DNA of 64,000 bases from Stomatohabitans albus (GTDB lineage: Bacteria; Actinomycetota; Nitriliruptoria; Euzebyales; Euzebyaceae): contig NZ_JAYKKE010000002.1 of NCBI RefSeq assembly GCF_036336025.1, positions 365,364 through 429,363 on the forward strand. Reading direction: 5' to 3'. A program made the position numbers and the translations under genes. The first letter of the stretch is position 1. Every line of letters starts with the position of its first letter. The notes beneath the pieces were generated by a model that worked only from the letters and a program-made list of their open reading frames with translations, was not told where the DNA came from and searched no databases. Below, one piece after another: positions 53,900 to 62,795 of the stretch.

Positions 53900-56128
53900 G
53901 TGTTTAAACGCACTGTGATAGCGGCAGCATTTGCCACCTGTGCCGCATTAACTGGTCTGGGGATTCCGGCCATAGCGGCACCTCAGGAAACCGCTGATTT
54001 TAGTATTGTGAATGGGCAGGACCAGGCAGCAACGGACTATCCAGAGGTTGTCTACCTTTCAATCCCTATTGGGGATTCCTCTGTAGCGGCTTGTGGCGGA
54101 ACCATCATTGATGACCACTGGATTCTTACGGCAGCACACTGCCTTGCCGACAGTGACCCCAATGCCACGGTCACCGTTACCGCATTTACCCCCTATGGGA
54201 AAGCCGAAGACGGTCGCACGTACGGAACGCGGCACACCTCCAAGCGGTTCTTCATCCACCCCAAATTCAAAGAGAACTTTGAATCACGGGAGATTACTCG
54301 CGGCAAATATGACGTTGCGCTTGTCGAGCTAGAGAACAATATCTCAACCGGATATCCAATGAATCCCAAAACGAGGGAGCGGTTAAATCGGTTCCCCGAT
54401 GTTGAGTTGGCCGTACCCACCGTCACGTTGGCCCGTGCCGGGGAAGAACTGCCACGCCAAGGCACTGCGCGTGTTGTTGGTCGAGGGGCGTCTTGGTGGG
54501 AAAGTATCAATGCACCAGGTGTAATGAACGCCGGTCGGTACCGTGCGAACCCTGACCTTCTCGAAAGTGCTGAGGTCCCTGTCCTCAACTGTCCACTAGA
54601 TACGCTCATTTGTGCTGAGCAGCAGATCGACATTAACCGTCTCAACGGTATCCCAGAATCAGAACGTCATCACCGCACGAATCACCGTCACCCTGCCAGC
54701 TGTGTTGGTGACAGCGGGGGACCACTGTTTGTGACTGAACACGGTCAGCGCCGTCAGGTTGGTATCGTCAGCCACTCACGCTACACACCCCAAATCCATA
54801 ATTTCTGGGGTGACGATATTTGTGGTCGCGTAGGCACGATGTATTCGTCTGTGTCCTATGTTCGTCCATGGGTTGAACATGTGATGCATGCCAACTTGGC
54901 ACCGGGGGCTCCTGCACCTCACATCTATTTACAGACGCCACCGTATGCTGCACCTAACAGTGGTAACCAGCAAGGCCCTGTGCAGCCACCTGCATCAGAA
55001 CATCCTAAACCTGATCAGCCCGTTCCCCCGGCGCCAGCACCAGTACCGGTACCAGACGCACCCGCACCACCGACACCTGCACCAGATGCACCCAAGGCTC
55101 CAGAGACCCTGCCTAGCCGCCCCGGTGATCCTGCACTGCTTAAGAACGTACCGGTACCGTCAGATGGGCCGATGCGTTGGACGCTACCAAAAACTCAAGG
55201 ACCAGCTGGTTCTGAGCTTGCCGCAGGGGTGAACCGGTTACGGGCTGCATTTAAGGATTTGCCGAAGTCAACGGAACCGTCAGCAAAACGAATTGCGTTG
55301 TTGGCGAGTGAAACGAAGATGGCCGATGCGTTGGCCAGTGGGGTATTGCAAAATAATGCGTCCTTGTACCTCACCAGTCCAGACAAGTTAGAACCCTTCA
55401 TCTTGAATGAAATCAAGGCCATGGGCATCCATGAAGTCTGGTTACTGGGTGGCCCTATGGCATTGAGTCCTGCGGTTGAACAGGCGTTGCAGGCCAATGG
55501 ATTAACCACCCGTCGTATCGCCGGTTCTGACCGTACCCAAACGGCTGTCGAAATTGCGAAAGCACAGGCAACCCGCACATCAAGGATGGAAAAGGATCGA
55601 TTTATCGCACGTGCATTCGGTGATCAAGGCGACGAAACGCGTTCTTGGGCTGATTCCATTGCCTTGGGTGGTTTAGCTGCAAAAACCGGACGGCCGATCT
55701 TGTTAACGCAAACGGATAAATTATCTGCCAGCATGTTGAGCCAGTTGACCCTTGGCGTTCAGGCAACAGTTGTTGGTGGCCATGCGGCTGTAAACCCTTC
55801 GGTTGCTGACACGATTGCAACGGTGACGGGTTCAACAGTCAATCGTATTGCTGGTGCAAACCGTGCCGATACAGCCGGCCAGATTGCCCACAAGTTCCAA
55901 ACTCCTCAGCGTGCCATTGTCATTGACGGTCAAGGTGAAAACGCCTGGCAGTTGGGGTTCAGCTTGGCTGGGCTTTCCAATGACTTGAATGCTCCGATTC
56001 TGTTGACAGCCGGTACCACCGTGCCACCAGAAACGAAGAAGGTCCTGAAGGACCTGAATTTACAGAATGTCATTTGTATGGGTGAGCTTCAGGTATGCGA
56101 GGCGGTAGAACAAGCCAGCAACCAGTAA
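53900..56128 (+). CDS. Secreted trypsin-fold protease with three cell-wall-binding (CWB2) repeats, copy 2
   Basis: Same plan as the upstream gene: signal peptide (1-27), propeptide ending DFS, mature IVNG from 36, triad H80, D138 and S272, Pro/Ala-rich linker (about 355-430), three CWB2 repeats. The residue six before the Ser is Ala, again not the Asp of trypsin. The GTG at 53900 follows GGAAGGA and gives a proper signal peptide, while earlier starts (53831, 53885) put charged residues in front. 742 aa against 739 in its paralogue. Both end in a two-Cys C-terminus. Confidence 0.9.
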   Translation: MFKRTVIAAAFATCAALTGLGIPAIAAPQETADFSIVNGQDQAATDYPEVVYLSIPIGDSSVAACGGTIIDDHWILTAAHCLADSDPNATVTVTAFTPYGKAEDGRTYGTRHTSKRFFIHPKFKENFESREITRGKYDVALVELENNISTGYPMNPKTRERLNRFPDVELAVPTVTLARAGEELPRQGTARVVGRGASWWESINAPGVMNAGRYRANPDLLESAEVPVLNCPLDTLICAEQQIDINRLNGIPESERHHRTNHRHPASCVGDSGGPLFVTEHGQRRQVGIVSHSRYTPQIHNFWGDDICGRVGTMYSSVSYVRPWVEHVMHANLAPGAPAPHIYLQTPPYAAPNSGNQQGPVQPPASEHPKPDQPVPPAPAPVPVPDAPAPPTPAPDAPKAPETLPSRPGDPALLKNVPVPSDGPMRWTLPKTQGPAGSELAAGVNRLRAAFKDLPKSTEPSAKRIALLASETKMADALASGVLQNNASLYLTSPDKLEPFILNEIKAMGIHEVWLLGGPMALSPAVEQALQANGLTTRRIAGSDRTQTAVEIAKAQATRTSRMEKDRFIARAFGDQGDETRSWADSIALGGLAAKTGRPILLTQTDKLSASMLSQLTLGVQATVVGGHAAVNPSVADTIATVTGSTVNRIAGANRADTAGQIAHKFQTPQRAIVIDGQGENAWQLGFSLAGLSNDLNAPILLTAGTTVPPETKKVLKDLNLQNVICMGELQVCEAVEQASNQ

Positions 56129-56157
56129 GCCATACAGAGGCGATCTAGCCAGCAGTA

Positions 56158-56207
56158 AACCAATGTGGGTGTTGTCCGAGGAACGTCTCGGCACACCCAC
56201 ATTGGTT
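56158..56207. terminator. Strong bidirectional terminator after the second protease gene
   Basis: A 14-bp perfect stem (AACCAATGTGGGTG at 56158-56171 with its complement at 56194-56207) holds an inner CCGAG/CTCGG stem in its loop. It lies between convergent protease and corA genes and ends in TTGTTG on the plus strand. Confidence 0.8.
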
Positions 56208-56224
56208 GTTGCCTATCGCGTCGA

Positions 56225-57277
56225 TCAGAGCCAATTGCGACGCTTGAATAAGAAATACAATCCAAGGCTCAAGGCAAACATCAATATGAGCGCCATAGGG
56301 TATCCATAAGCCCAATCTAATTCGGGCATATGCGTGAAGTTCATCCCATAAATGCCACTTACGACCGTGGGTACAACCAACATGGCCGCCCAGCTGGATA
56401 CCCGTTTCATATCTTCGTTTTGGCGTTCAGCAACCAACGTGGCATTAACCGTCAAAATCTGATTGAGCAAGTCGCGGTTACTCGCCATCCGTGAGTTCAC
56501 GCGTAAGAGGTGGTCTTGTACGTCTTCGAGATAGGCCTGAAGCTCTTCAGGAACGGTGTACTTATCAAAGCCTCCGCTCAGGTCATCAAGCACCTCAACC
56601 AGGGGATGGGCTGCATGTTGGAAGTCGATCACTTCTCGATAGAGGCGATAAATACGTTCAGGTGCATCGGGGTCACCGCTAAATACCTGGCGTTCAATCT
56701 GTTCCACGTCGTTGCTAATGCCGTAGAGCACGGGGAAGTAGGTATCGACGACCGCATCAATAATCGCATACAGCAATGCTTCTGGTCCATGTTGTAAGAG
56801 TTCATGGTCAGGCCGAAATGCACGGGTAAACCGCTGATTGGCTCCACCATGCAGCCCTTGGCGAGCAAGGACAATCAAATTACGATGCATGACGACGTGG
56901 TATTCACCCACCACGATGTCTTCATCGATGTCAACATACCCTGCGGGTCGAACGACAAGAAACAAGGCTTCACCGTGGCGTTCTACCTTGCTGCGTTGGC
57001 GCGCCATGGTGAGGTCTTCAACCATCACCGGGTGCCAATCCATGGACTCAATCAGTTCCTCGAGATCAGCTTCATCGGGCTGGTCGAAGCTCAATAACCC
57101 AATCATATTGGGATTGGCGTCCAGGTCGGCTAGCAACTGTGTAACTGTATAGTCCTCAGGTGCCCCTTGTGGTAACCCATCAACAACCAGGGTGACCGAT
57201 GGGTTCGTTCTCTGAAGTGGACGTCCACTGTCTGAGGGCTGTATCGGCGCAGAAGGCCAGATATCAGTCTTTGCCAT
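56225..57277 (-). CDS. corA: CorA-family magnesium/cobalt channel
   Basis: Pentameric membrane channel for Mg2+. A large cytoplasmic N-domain is followed by a long stalk helix and two C-terminal helices. The selectivity motif YGMNF (G-M-N) stands before the last helix, then a basic RRNWL tail. At 350 aa the length is normal. The ATG at 57277 lies 6 nt after AGGAGGTGA, one of the best ribosome sites in the window; the frame also opens at 57301. Divergent from murB across a palindrome. Confidence 0.92.
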   Translation of the reverse strand: MAKTDIWPSAPIQPSDSGRPLQRTNPSVTLVVDGLPQGAPEDYTVTQLLADLDANPNMIGLLSFDQPDEADLEELIESMDWHPVMVEDLTMARQRSKVERHGEALFLVVRPAGYVDIDEDIVVGEYHVVMHRNLIVLARQGLHGGANQRFTRAFRPDHELLQHGPEALLYAIIDAVVDTYFPVLYGISNDVEQIERQVFSGDPDAPERIYRLYREVIDFQHAAHPLVEVLDDLSGGFDKYTVPEELQAYLEDVQDHLLRVNSRMASNRDLLNQILTVNATLVAERQNEDMKRVSSWAAMLVVPTVVSGIYGMNFTHMPELDWAYGYPMALILMFALSLGLYFLFKRRNWL

Positions 57278-57366
57278 CGAAATCACCTCCTGAAACGTCA
57301 AACGTACGAGAGTCTAGCGAACAAGACCAACGGAACCGAACTCTTCCCGCAAATATCCATAAGTTT

Positions 57367-57384
57367 ACATAATATATATTATGT
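57367..57384. promoter_or_regulatory. Perfect 18-bp AT-rich palindrome between corA and murB
   Basis: ACATAATATATATTATGT is perfectly self-complementary and lies 82 bp before murB and 90 bp before corA, in the only strongly AT-rich patch around. It could be an operator for a dimeric regulator, or back-to-back -10 boxes (TAATAT/TATATT). No regulator gene is adjacent. Confidence 0.5.
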
Positions 57385-57448
57385 GCGTTTTTTGAATCTT
57401 CCGTTTCTTTTCCTTCTACCGTGGTGCCGTAACCGCTAAGCTGCCTAT

Positions 57449-58588
57449 GTGCCTGAACTCATTGAAGACCTTACAGCAATTCCGAATGTCTTAGTTATTA
57501 CGAGTCGTCCCCTTTCTGCATTTACCACTATTGGGGTCGGCGGTATGCCGCGTGCCATTGTGCGCACTAATACGAACGCAGCCGCTAAGCAGGTGCTTGA
57601 TTATTTAGATCATATGGATATTCCAAGCCTGGTCCTTGGTGGTGGGTCCAACCTCGTGATTGACGATGGCGACTTGGATGTTGTTGCGGTCCAATTGCCT
57701 GGCTCTGGGGTTCGCGCTGGTGATGCACGCTATACCGATCACGTCACAATTGATCCAAAGTCTGGCGCCATTACATCTGATGCGGGTATCACCTGGGATG
57801 ACCTCGTCCAGAGCGCCATTGGGCTTGGACTTGGTGGGTTGGAATGCCTATCAGGTATCCCTGGGTCTGTTGGAGCGACCCCCGTACAGAATGTGGGTGC
57901 CTATGGGGTCGAAATCGCCCATATCTTAAACGCAGTACTCGTCTACGATCGGCAAACTAAAGCAGCCCAATGGATTGAACCAGAACAACTGGACTTGGGA
58001 TACCGAACATCCAATTTAAAGTTTCAAGACCGTCGCATTGTCTTTGCGGTTCAACTACGCGGAAATCCTGATGGGCTGAGCGCCCCGTTGCGCTACACCG
58101 AATTACTACGCATGTGTGATGCACGCGAAGGTGAACGTCGCCCGAGTGCAAAAGTACGAACAGCGGTCCTTGCCCAGCGGCGTGCAAAAGGCATGGTCTA
58201 TGACCCTCACGATGTAGACACGGCAAGTGCCGGGTCGTTTTTTACCAACCCCGTTGTACCTGATCTTCGTCCAGTCATTGAGCGGGTGCGATTTGCCTGT
58301 GGTGATGATGTTGCCGAGCGTATTCCGGTTCATCCAGTTGCCAATGGATACAAACTCTCTGCAGCCTGGCTAATCGAACGTGCTGGATTCAAAAAAGGCT
58401 GGCCTGAAAACGGGGTAGCCACCCTCAGCACCAAGCACTCCCTTGCCATCACCAACCGTGGGCGAGCAACAACCAACGATGTTTGGAACTTGGCTAATCA
58501 GATTATGGAAGAGGTTGAGCGCACGTTTGGCATTCGATTGCATCCTGAGCCCGTGGCTTATCCCCCGCGTCCACGCCCGTCGTCTTAG
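57449..58588 (+). CDS. murB: UDP-N-acetylenolpyruvoylglucosamine reductase
   Basis: FAD enzyme that reduces the enolpyruvyl group to give UDP-MurNAc for peptidoglycan. TTIGVGG (26-32), LVLGGGSNLVI (61-71), GLECLSGIPGSVGATPVQNVGAYG (about 128-151) and ASAGSFFTNP (the active Ser region) are conserved. The end EVERTFGIRLHPEPV is typical. 379 aa. It starts at GTG with no clear ribosome site, so it may be leaderless. Confidence 0.94.
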   Translation: MPELIEDLTAIPNVLVITSRPLSAFTTIGVGGMPRAIVRTNTNAAAKQVLDYLDHMDIPSLVLGGGSNLVIDDGDLDVVAVQLPGSGVRAGDARYTDHVTIDPKSGAITSDAGITWDDLVQSAIGLGLGGLECLSGIPGSVGATPVQNVGAYGVEIAHILNAVLVYDRQTKAAQWIEPEQLDLGYRTSNLKFQDRRIVFAVQLRGNPDGLSAPLRYTELLRMCDAREGERRPSAKVRTAVLAQRRAKGMVYDPHDVDTASAGSFFTNPVVPDLRPVIERVRFACGDDVAERIPVHPVANGYKLSAAWLIERAGFKKGWPENGVATLSTKHSLAITNRGRATTNDVWNLANQIMEEVERTFGIRLHPEPVAYPPRPRPSS

Positions 58589-58625
58589 GTGAACAGACTT
58601 GAGACCAACCAGATCCACATGATGC

Positions 58626-58648
58626 AGGGGCGGCCATTGGCCGCCCCT
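58626..58648. terminator. Bidirectional GC-rich terminator
   Basis: AGGGGCGGCC (58626-58635) and GGCCGCCCCT (58639-58648) form a perfect 10-bp stem with a 3-nt loop between convergent murB and the peptide-binding lipoprotein gene. Confidence 0.85.
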
Positions 58649-58664
58649 CTAGACCGAAGTGTGC

Positions 58665-60320
58665 CTAGTTCTGCTTTGGCTTTATATTGACGTATTCAAC
58701 GTGATCGTAGAAATCGACCTTGAAATCATCAACATTGTCACTGATACCCGAGAACTTCTTTGAGTACACGATAGGAATCAATGGCATATCTTCCAAAACA
58801 AGGTCATCAGCTTGCTGATAGAACTTCACTGCTTCCTCACGGGTTGCAGCTTCGTTCCCCTGCTTAATGAGGTTATCAAATTCAGGGTTGGAATAGCCCG
58901 TGTAGTTCGATGATCCGTCCGTCCCAAGAATTGGTGCCAAATAGTTATCCATGGATGGGTAGTCGGCGGACCAACCCAAGCGATATGGGCCACTCACGTT
59001 CTTTTCTTCGAGCTTGTTCAAAAACTCCGCGAAAATCATGGACTGGAACTTCACTTCTGAGATACCCAGATTCTGCTTCCAGCTATTGGCAATGGCCTCA
59101 ATCCATTCTTCGTGACCAGCACCGCTGTTAAACCAAACTTCAAGGGTACCGTCATAGCCGCCAGCCTCTTCAAAGAGCTGCTTGGCCCGTTCAGGATCAT
59201 AGGTGCAGTAGGTACAGGCCCCTTCGCGGTATCCGTCAATAGGTTGGGCAACGTAGTCATCTGCAGGGGTACGGGTGTCATTCCATACCGCCTTATTCAA
59301 GGCATCACGGTCAATGGCCAAGGAAAGAGCCTGACGGATGCGCTTATCTTTCAACCCTTCAACATTAACTGGTACACCAAGGAACCCGAATGTCGATGAA
59401 GGTGTTACGACAAGATTCTCTCCCAAGTCAGATTCAAAGGAAGCTTGTTGTTCCGGCGGTAGGTCTTCAACAACGTCTAAGTTGCCGGCGCGCAATTCGT
59501 TATAGGCCGTGCCAATATCAGAATAAATCTGGAAATTCAACGTAGAGAAGCTTGGCTTCGTCCCAGGGTAATCAGCGTTTACCACGGCGGTAATGCTCTG
59601 GTTGTGCTTCCACTCCCCATCCATCTTGAATGGACCATTACCGATGGGGGCTTCGTTATACGCCTTTACATCATCAGCACCAGCCTTGGGCATGGGATAA
59701 AACGCGGTATACGCCAAGGAAGAAATAAATGGGGAGAACGGTGCACTTAATGTAACTTCAAGGGTCTTGTCATCAACGGCTTTCAGCCCCGACAACTCTG
59801 TTGCTGCCTTGTCTTGCACCTCTTGATACCCGGCAATTTTGTCGTAGAACGCTGAGTTATTCTGCGCATTGTCTGGATTGGCACCATAGTTCCATGCCCG
59901 GACATAGGCTTCCGCATCAAGCTTTTCACCGTTGTGGAATGTAAACCCGTCTTTTAACGTAATTGTGTAGACAAGCTTGTCATCACTGAGCTTGATGTCC
60001 TTGGCGACAGTGTCAGGCTGGTTATCACCGAAGACTGGCTTCTTGTCTTCGTCGATACGCACGAGTGGTGTGAAAAGGGCTGAAAGAATCTCACTCCCAC
60101 AGCTTTCATTTGTATTGCTTGGCACCAGAACCTGAGGTTCACAGGCGTACACATTCAAGGTGCCACCCGTCTCCCCTGTAGCTACTTCAGAGCTGGAATT
60201 AGAGGATGATCCGGCGTCAGATGCGCCCTCGGAACTTCCTCCAGATGGGTTGCTTGAGCAGCCAGCAGCCAACATGGCTAATGACAGCAACAATGCAGAA
60301 CTCAGACGGAATTTGGACAT
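58665..60320 (-). CDS. Oligopeptide-type substrate-binding lipoprotein (SBP family 5)
   Basis: Extracellular receptor of an Opp/Dpp-type ABC importer. Signal peptide with lipobox LAAGC (Cys at 21), Ser/Gly-rich linker, then the family 5 core: YTITLKDGFTFHNGEKLDAEAYVRAW region (by motif, residues about 116-141), RIRQALSLAIDRDAL, and PYRLGWSADYPSMDNYL. At 551 aa it is normal. AAGGAG stands 7 nt before the ATG. No permease or ATPase genes are next to it, so it works with a transporter encoded elsewhere. Confidence 0.9.
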   Translation of the reverse strand: MSKFRLSSALLLSLAMLAAGCSSNPSGGSSEGASDAGSSSNSSSEVATGETGGTLNVYACEPQVLVPSNTNESCGSEILSALFTPLVRIDEDKKPVFGDNQPDTVAKDIKLSDDKLVYTITLKDGFTFHNGEKLDAEAYVRAWNYGANPDNAQNNSAFYDKIAGYQEVQDKAATELSGLKAVDDKTLEVTLSAPFSPFISSLAYTAFYPMPKAGADDVKAYNEAPIGNGPFKMDGEWKHNQSITAVVNADYPGTKPSFSTLNFQIYSDIGTAYNELRAGNLDVVEDLPPEQQASFESDLGENLVVTPSSTFGFLGVPVNVEGLKDKRIRQALSLAIDRDALNKAVWNDTRTPADDYVAQPIDGYREGACTYCTYDPERAKQLFEEAGGYDGTLEVWFNSGAGHEEWIEAIANSWKQNLGISEVKFQSMIFAEFLNKLEEKNVSGPYRLGWSADYPSMDNYLAPILGTDGSSNYTGYSNPEFDNLIKQGNEAATREEAVKFYQQADDLVLEDMPLIPIVYSKKFSGISDNVDDFKVDFYDHVEYVNIKPKQN

Positions 60321-60553
60321 TACGTTTCTCCTTAACGTAAGGCAATATCAACACAACTACTCATACAAAACGCACGAGGAGCTCTCCGGGCATCGTTGAC
60401 CGAACGCTTGCATCACAAACCTGTGAATAACAACGCAAAGGAGAATATATATCAATAGGACAGGAATAAACAAATCCACTAGCCTTTATCAGCCAAATAG
60501 TGGACTAATTTCCTTGCCGATCAGCCATCCATAATGTATAAGCCCTATACATA

Positions 60554-60584
60554 AACGGCTGTGTACGCATTGGGCACAGCCGTT
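60554..60584. terminator. Hairpin terminator after the small lipoprotein gene
   Basis: AACGGCTGTG (60554-60563) and CACAGCCGTT (60575-60584) form a perfect 10-bp stem with an 11-nt loop, 16 nt past the leftward lipoprotein stop. The minus strand continues TTTATG, a weak U-tract. The 230 bases from here to the peptide-binding gene hold nothing else recognisable. Confidence 0.75.
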
Positions 60585-60600
60585 CGTTCATATGGTGGGA

Positions 60601-61128
60601 TTAGTTTACGTTGAGTGCTTCACCAAGTGGACCAAGCGTGTTACCAATTGCGCGGCAAACCGGATCAGAAGCCGTCAGACAGTTTGTGACCGTTGTTTGG
60701 GCGTTTTGGATGGCTGACGCGGCATTCAGCCATTTGGCTTGACGATCTTCAGCACCCTCAGGCACATTCGTTTCTTTCACAATCGTCGTTTGCTCAGTAA
60801 TCGTACGGAATGCCTCTTCGCTAACTGAACGCAATTGTTCTTCATCAATCGCACCGTTATTGAATTGCGTAACCCCATTGGAAATATTCGTCAGCTCGCC
60901 AGCAACAACATTGGCACGCTCTTGGAGGAACAGGTCATATTCGGCAACCGTTTGTGGGCCTTCCGGCGTTGGGGTAGCTTCAGGTGTTACCGAGGCAACC
61001 GCAGTCGCATCAGCGCTGGCACTCGCACTCTCTGATGGCGTGGTCTTTCCGCCTTGTCCAAGCAAACTACACCCACTCAGGGCGACCATAGCAACGAGTG
61101 AAGCGATTATTGGCATGCGATTGCGCAT
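60601..61128 (-). CDS. Small lipoprotein of unknown function
   Basis: A 175-aa exported protein. The signal peptide ends in a lipobox (VALSGC, Cys about 19), followed by a Ser/Ala/Thr/Pro linker (about 25-60) and a helical domain with two late cysteines (NCL and VCRA, about 149-160) that could form a disulphide. The ATG at 61128 is preceded by GGAGG at 7 nt; the open frame runs on to 61653, but that part is the shadow of xseA. No family recognised. Confidence 0.75.
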   Translation of the reverse strand: MRNRMPIIASLVAMVALSGCSLLGQGGKTTPSESASASADATAVASVTPEATPTPEGPQTVAEYDLFLQERANVVAGELTNISNGVTQFNNGAIDEEQLRSVSEEAFRTITEQTTIVKETNVPEGAEDRQAKWLNAASAIQNAQTTVTNCLTASDPVCRAIGNTLGPLGEALNVN

Positions 61129-61281
61129 TGGGGTTCCTCCAGCGTCAGACTGCCGACAACGGTAGTTCATTCGACTAGCTTTGCGCATATCTTCTTGATG
61201 AAAAGTAGTTAAAAGGTGTGCATTGCCTTGAACTAATGTCCAGGAATGCCATAACACCAAGCCAAGGAATATCGTGTTGAT

Positions 61282-62529
61282 ATGGACAATGTGACGGGAA
61301 CACCTGAGGAACCACGTCCACTTCGATTCGTTAACGAAAGTTTGACGGCCTATATTGACAAGCTCGGTTTTGTCTGGATTAGTGCCGAAATCACTCAATG
61401 GAATACGCGTCGTGGTGCCGTGTATGGAACCTTTGAAGAAGACGGCCACGCCTTTTCCTTTTCCATCTGGCAGGGCCGCCGTCCCGTCCTCCCTGATCCG
61501 TTGCCTAAGGTAGGTGATCAGGTTGTTGCCAAGGTCACTCCGACATTTTGGACTAAACGCGGTCAAATACAACTCGACGTTGTTGAGGTGCGCCAAGCCG
61601 GTATCGGTCAACTCATTGTTCAAATTGAAGAGCGGCGTCAACGCCTTGCCCAAGAAGGCCTATTTGACCCTGATCGGAAGCGTACCTGGCCCCTACTCCC
61701 CCAAAAGATTGGGCTCGTGGTTGGTGTTCAAACGATGGCTGAACAAGATGTCAAGCGAAATGCCCTTGCACGATGGCCAGGAGCAACCTTTGAGGTGGTA
61801 AATACTCCTGTCCAAGGTGCTGACTGTGCTCCACAGGTGATTCAGGCCCTCGAACGGCTTGAGGCTGATCCGGCCGTAGAGGTGATCATCGTGGCCCGAG
61901 GTGGTGGTGATTATCGTGACTTGGTGGGATTCAGTGATGAATCCCTCGTGCGATTTGTGGCGGATATGACAACGCCTGTTATTAGCGCCATTGGCCATGA
62001 ACCAGACCACCCCATCCTTGATGATGTTGCTGACTACCGCGCCTCAACTCCCACAGGGGCTGGACAAGTTGTTGTCCTTGATGCCATACGCGAATATGAG
62101 GAAATTCAGCGCCAACGCCGCTATCTCCATCAAACAGTGCATCAATTCCTCGACCATGAACACGAACGGATCCAGACGTTGCGTACACATATTGCACGTC
62201 CAGATGCACTCGTAGCACAGTGGCATGAGCAGATAGCACATCTTCGTGAACAATTAGCGCACATCGTGTTGCGTAACCTTGATCTTCATCGTGCCAATAT
62301 CGCAACGCTCCGAGCTACGTTAGACGCGATATCTCCTAACCAAGTATTAGAACGGGGATATGCCCTTGCGATGGTAAACGGTGACGTTATTTCTTCGATA
62401 GACCAAGCGCCCATAGGCACTCAATTGACTGTCCGGCTCCGCGACGGCTCACTCCATAGTGCAGTCCTCGCAACGGTACCCACACCCCCACTGGAATCGC
62501 ACACCACACCTGGAGACCAAGATGACTGA
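61282..62529 (+). CDS. xseA: Exodeoxyribonuclease VII large subunit
   Basis: Single-strand exonuclease used in repair. N-terminal OB-fold (about 14-110: VWISAEITQWNTRRGAVYGTF), then the catalytic XseA core with KIGLVVGVQTMAEQDV, VIIVARGGGDYRDLVGFSDE and PVISAIGHEPDHPILDDVADYRASTPTGA (residues about 234-262), then long helices for XseB binding. The final LERGYALAMV is typical. 415 aa. xseB overlaps its end by 8 nt. Confidence 0.95.
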   Translation: MDNVTGTPEEPRPLRFVNESLTAYIDKLGFVWISAEITQWNTRRGAVYGTFEEDGHAFSFSIWQGRRPVLPDPLPKVGDQVVAKVTPTFWTKRGQIQLDVVEVRQAGIGQLIVQIEERRQRLAQEGLFDPDRKRTWPLLPQKIGLVVGVQTMAEQDVKRNALARWPGATFEVVNTPVQGADCAPQVIQALERLEADPAVEVIIVARGGGDYRDLVGFSDESLVRFVADMTTPVISAIGHEPDHPILDDVADYRASTPTGAGQVVVLDAIREYEEIQRQRRYLHQTVHQFLDHEHERIQTLRTHIARPDALVAQWHEQIAHLREQLAHIVLRNLDLHRANIATLRATLDAISPNQVLERGYALAMVNGDVISSIDQAPIGTQLTVRLRDGSLHSAVLATVPTPPLESHTTPGDQDD

Positions 62530-62755
62530 AGGATCGTTCGACGATATTGCCGATATGCCCTATGAAACGGCACGCGACGAACTCGCTGAACTGGTTGAAC
62601 AAATGCAGCGAGGTACGATGCCGCTCGACCTCACCGTTCGGTTATGGGAACGTGGAGAAGCCCTGGCTCAACATTGTGAAACCCTTCTTCTCGCCGCGAC
62701 AGAACGCATCCGTGGTGAGGAGCCTGATGAAACTGATGAAAAAGAACCGTTCTAG
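62522..62755 (+). CDS. xseB: Exodeoxyribonuclease VII small subunit
   Basis: Helical partner that binds the XseA stalk. MPYETARDELAELVEQMQRGTMPLDLTVRLWERGEAL (residues about 12-48) carries the family pattern YE-A--EL--IV--LE-G--PL--S--L-E-G. 77 aa. The ATG at 62522 follows GGAG at 7 nt and overlaps the xseA stop, so the subunits are co-translated. Confidence 0.93.
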   Translation: MTEGSFDDIADMPYETARDELAELVEQMQRGTMPLDLTVRLWERGEALAQHCETLLLAATERIRGEEPDETDEKEPF

Positions 62756-62795
62756 GCACTTCGTTTCTTGAACACGATTGAGTAGGCTGACGCAC

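Noticed and set aside
61129-61653. Long N-terminal extension of the small lipoprotein
   Set aside because: It runs antisense through xseA; a lipobox signal peptide with GGAGG upstream begins at 61128.
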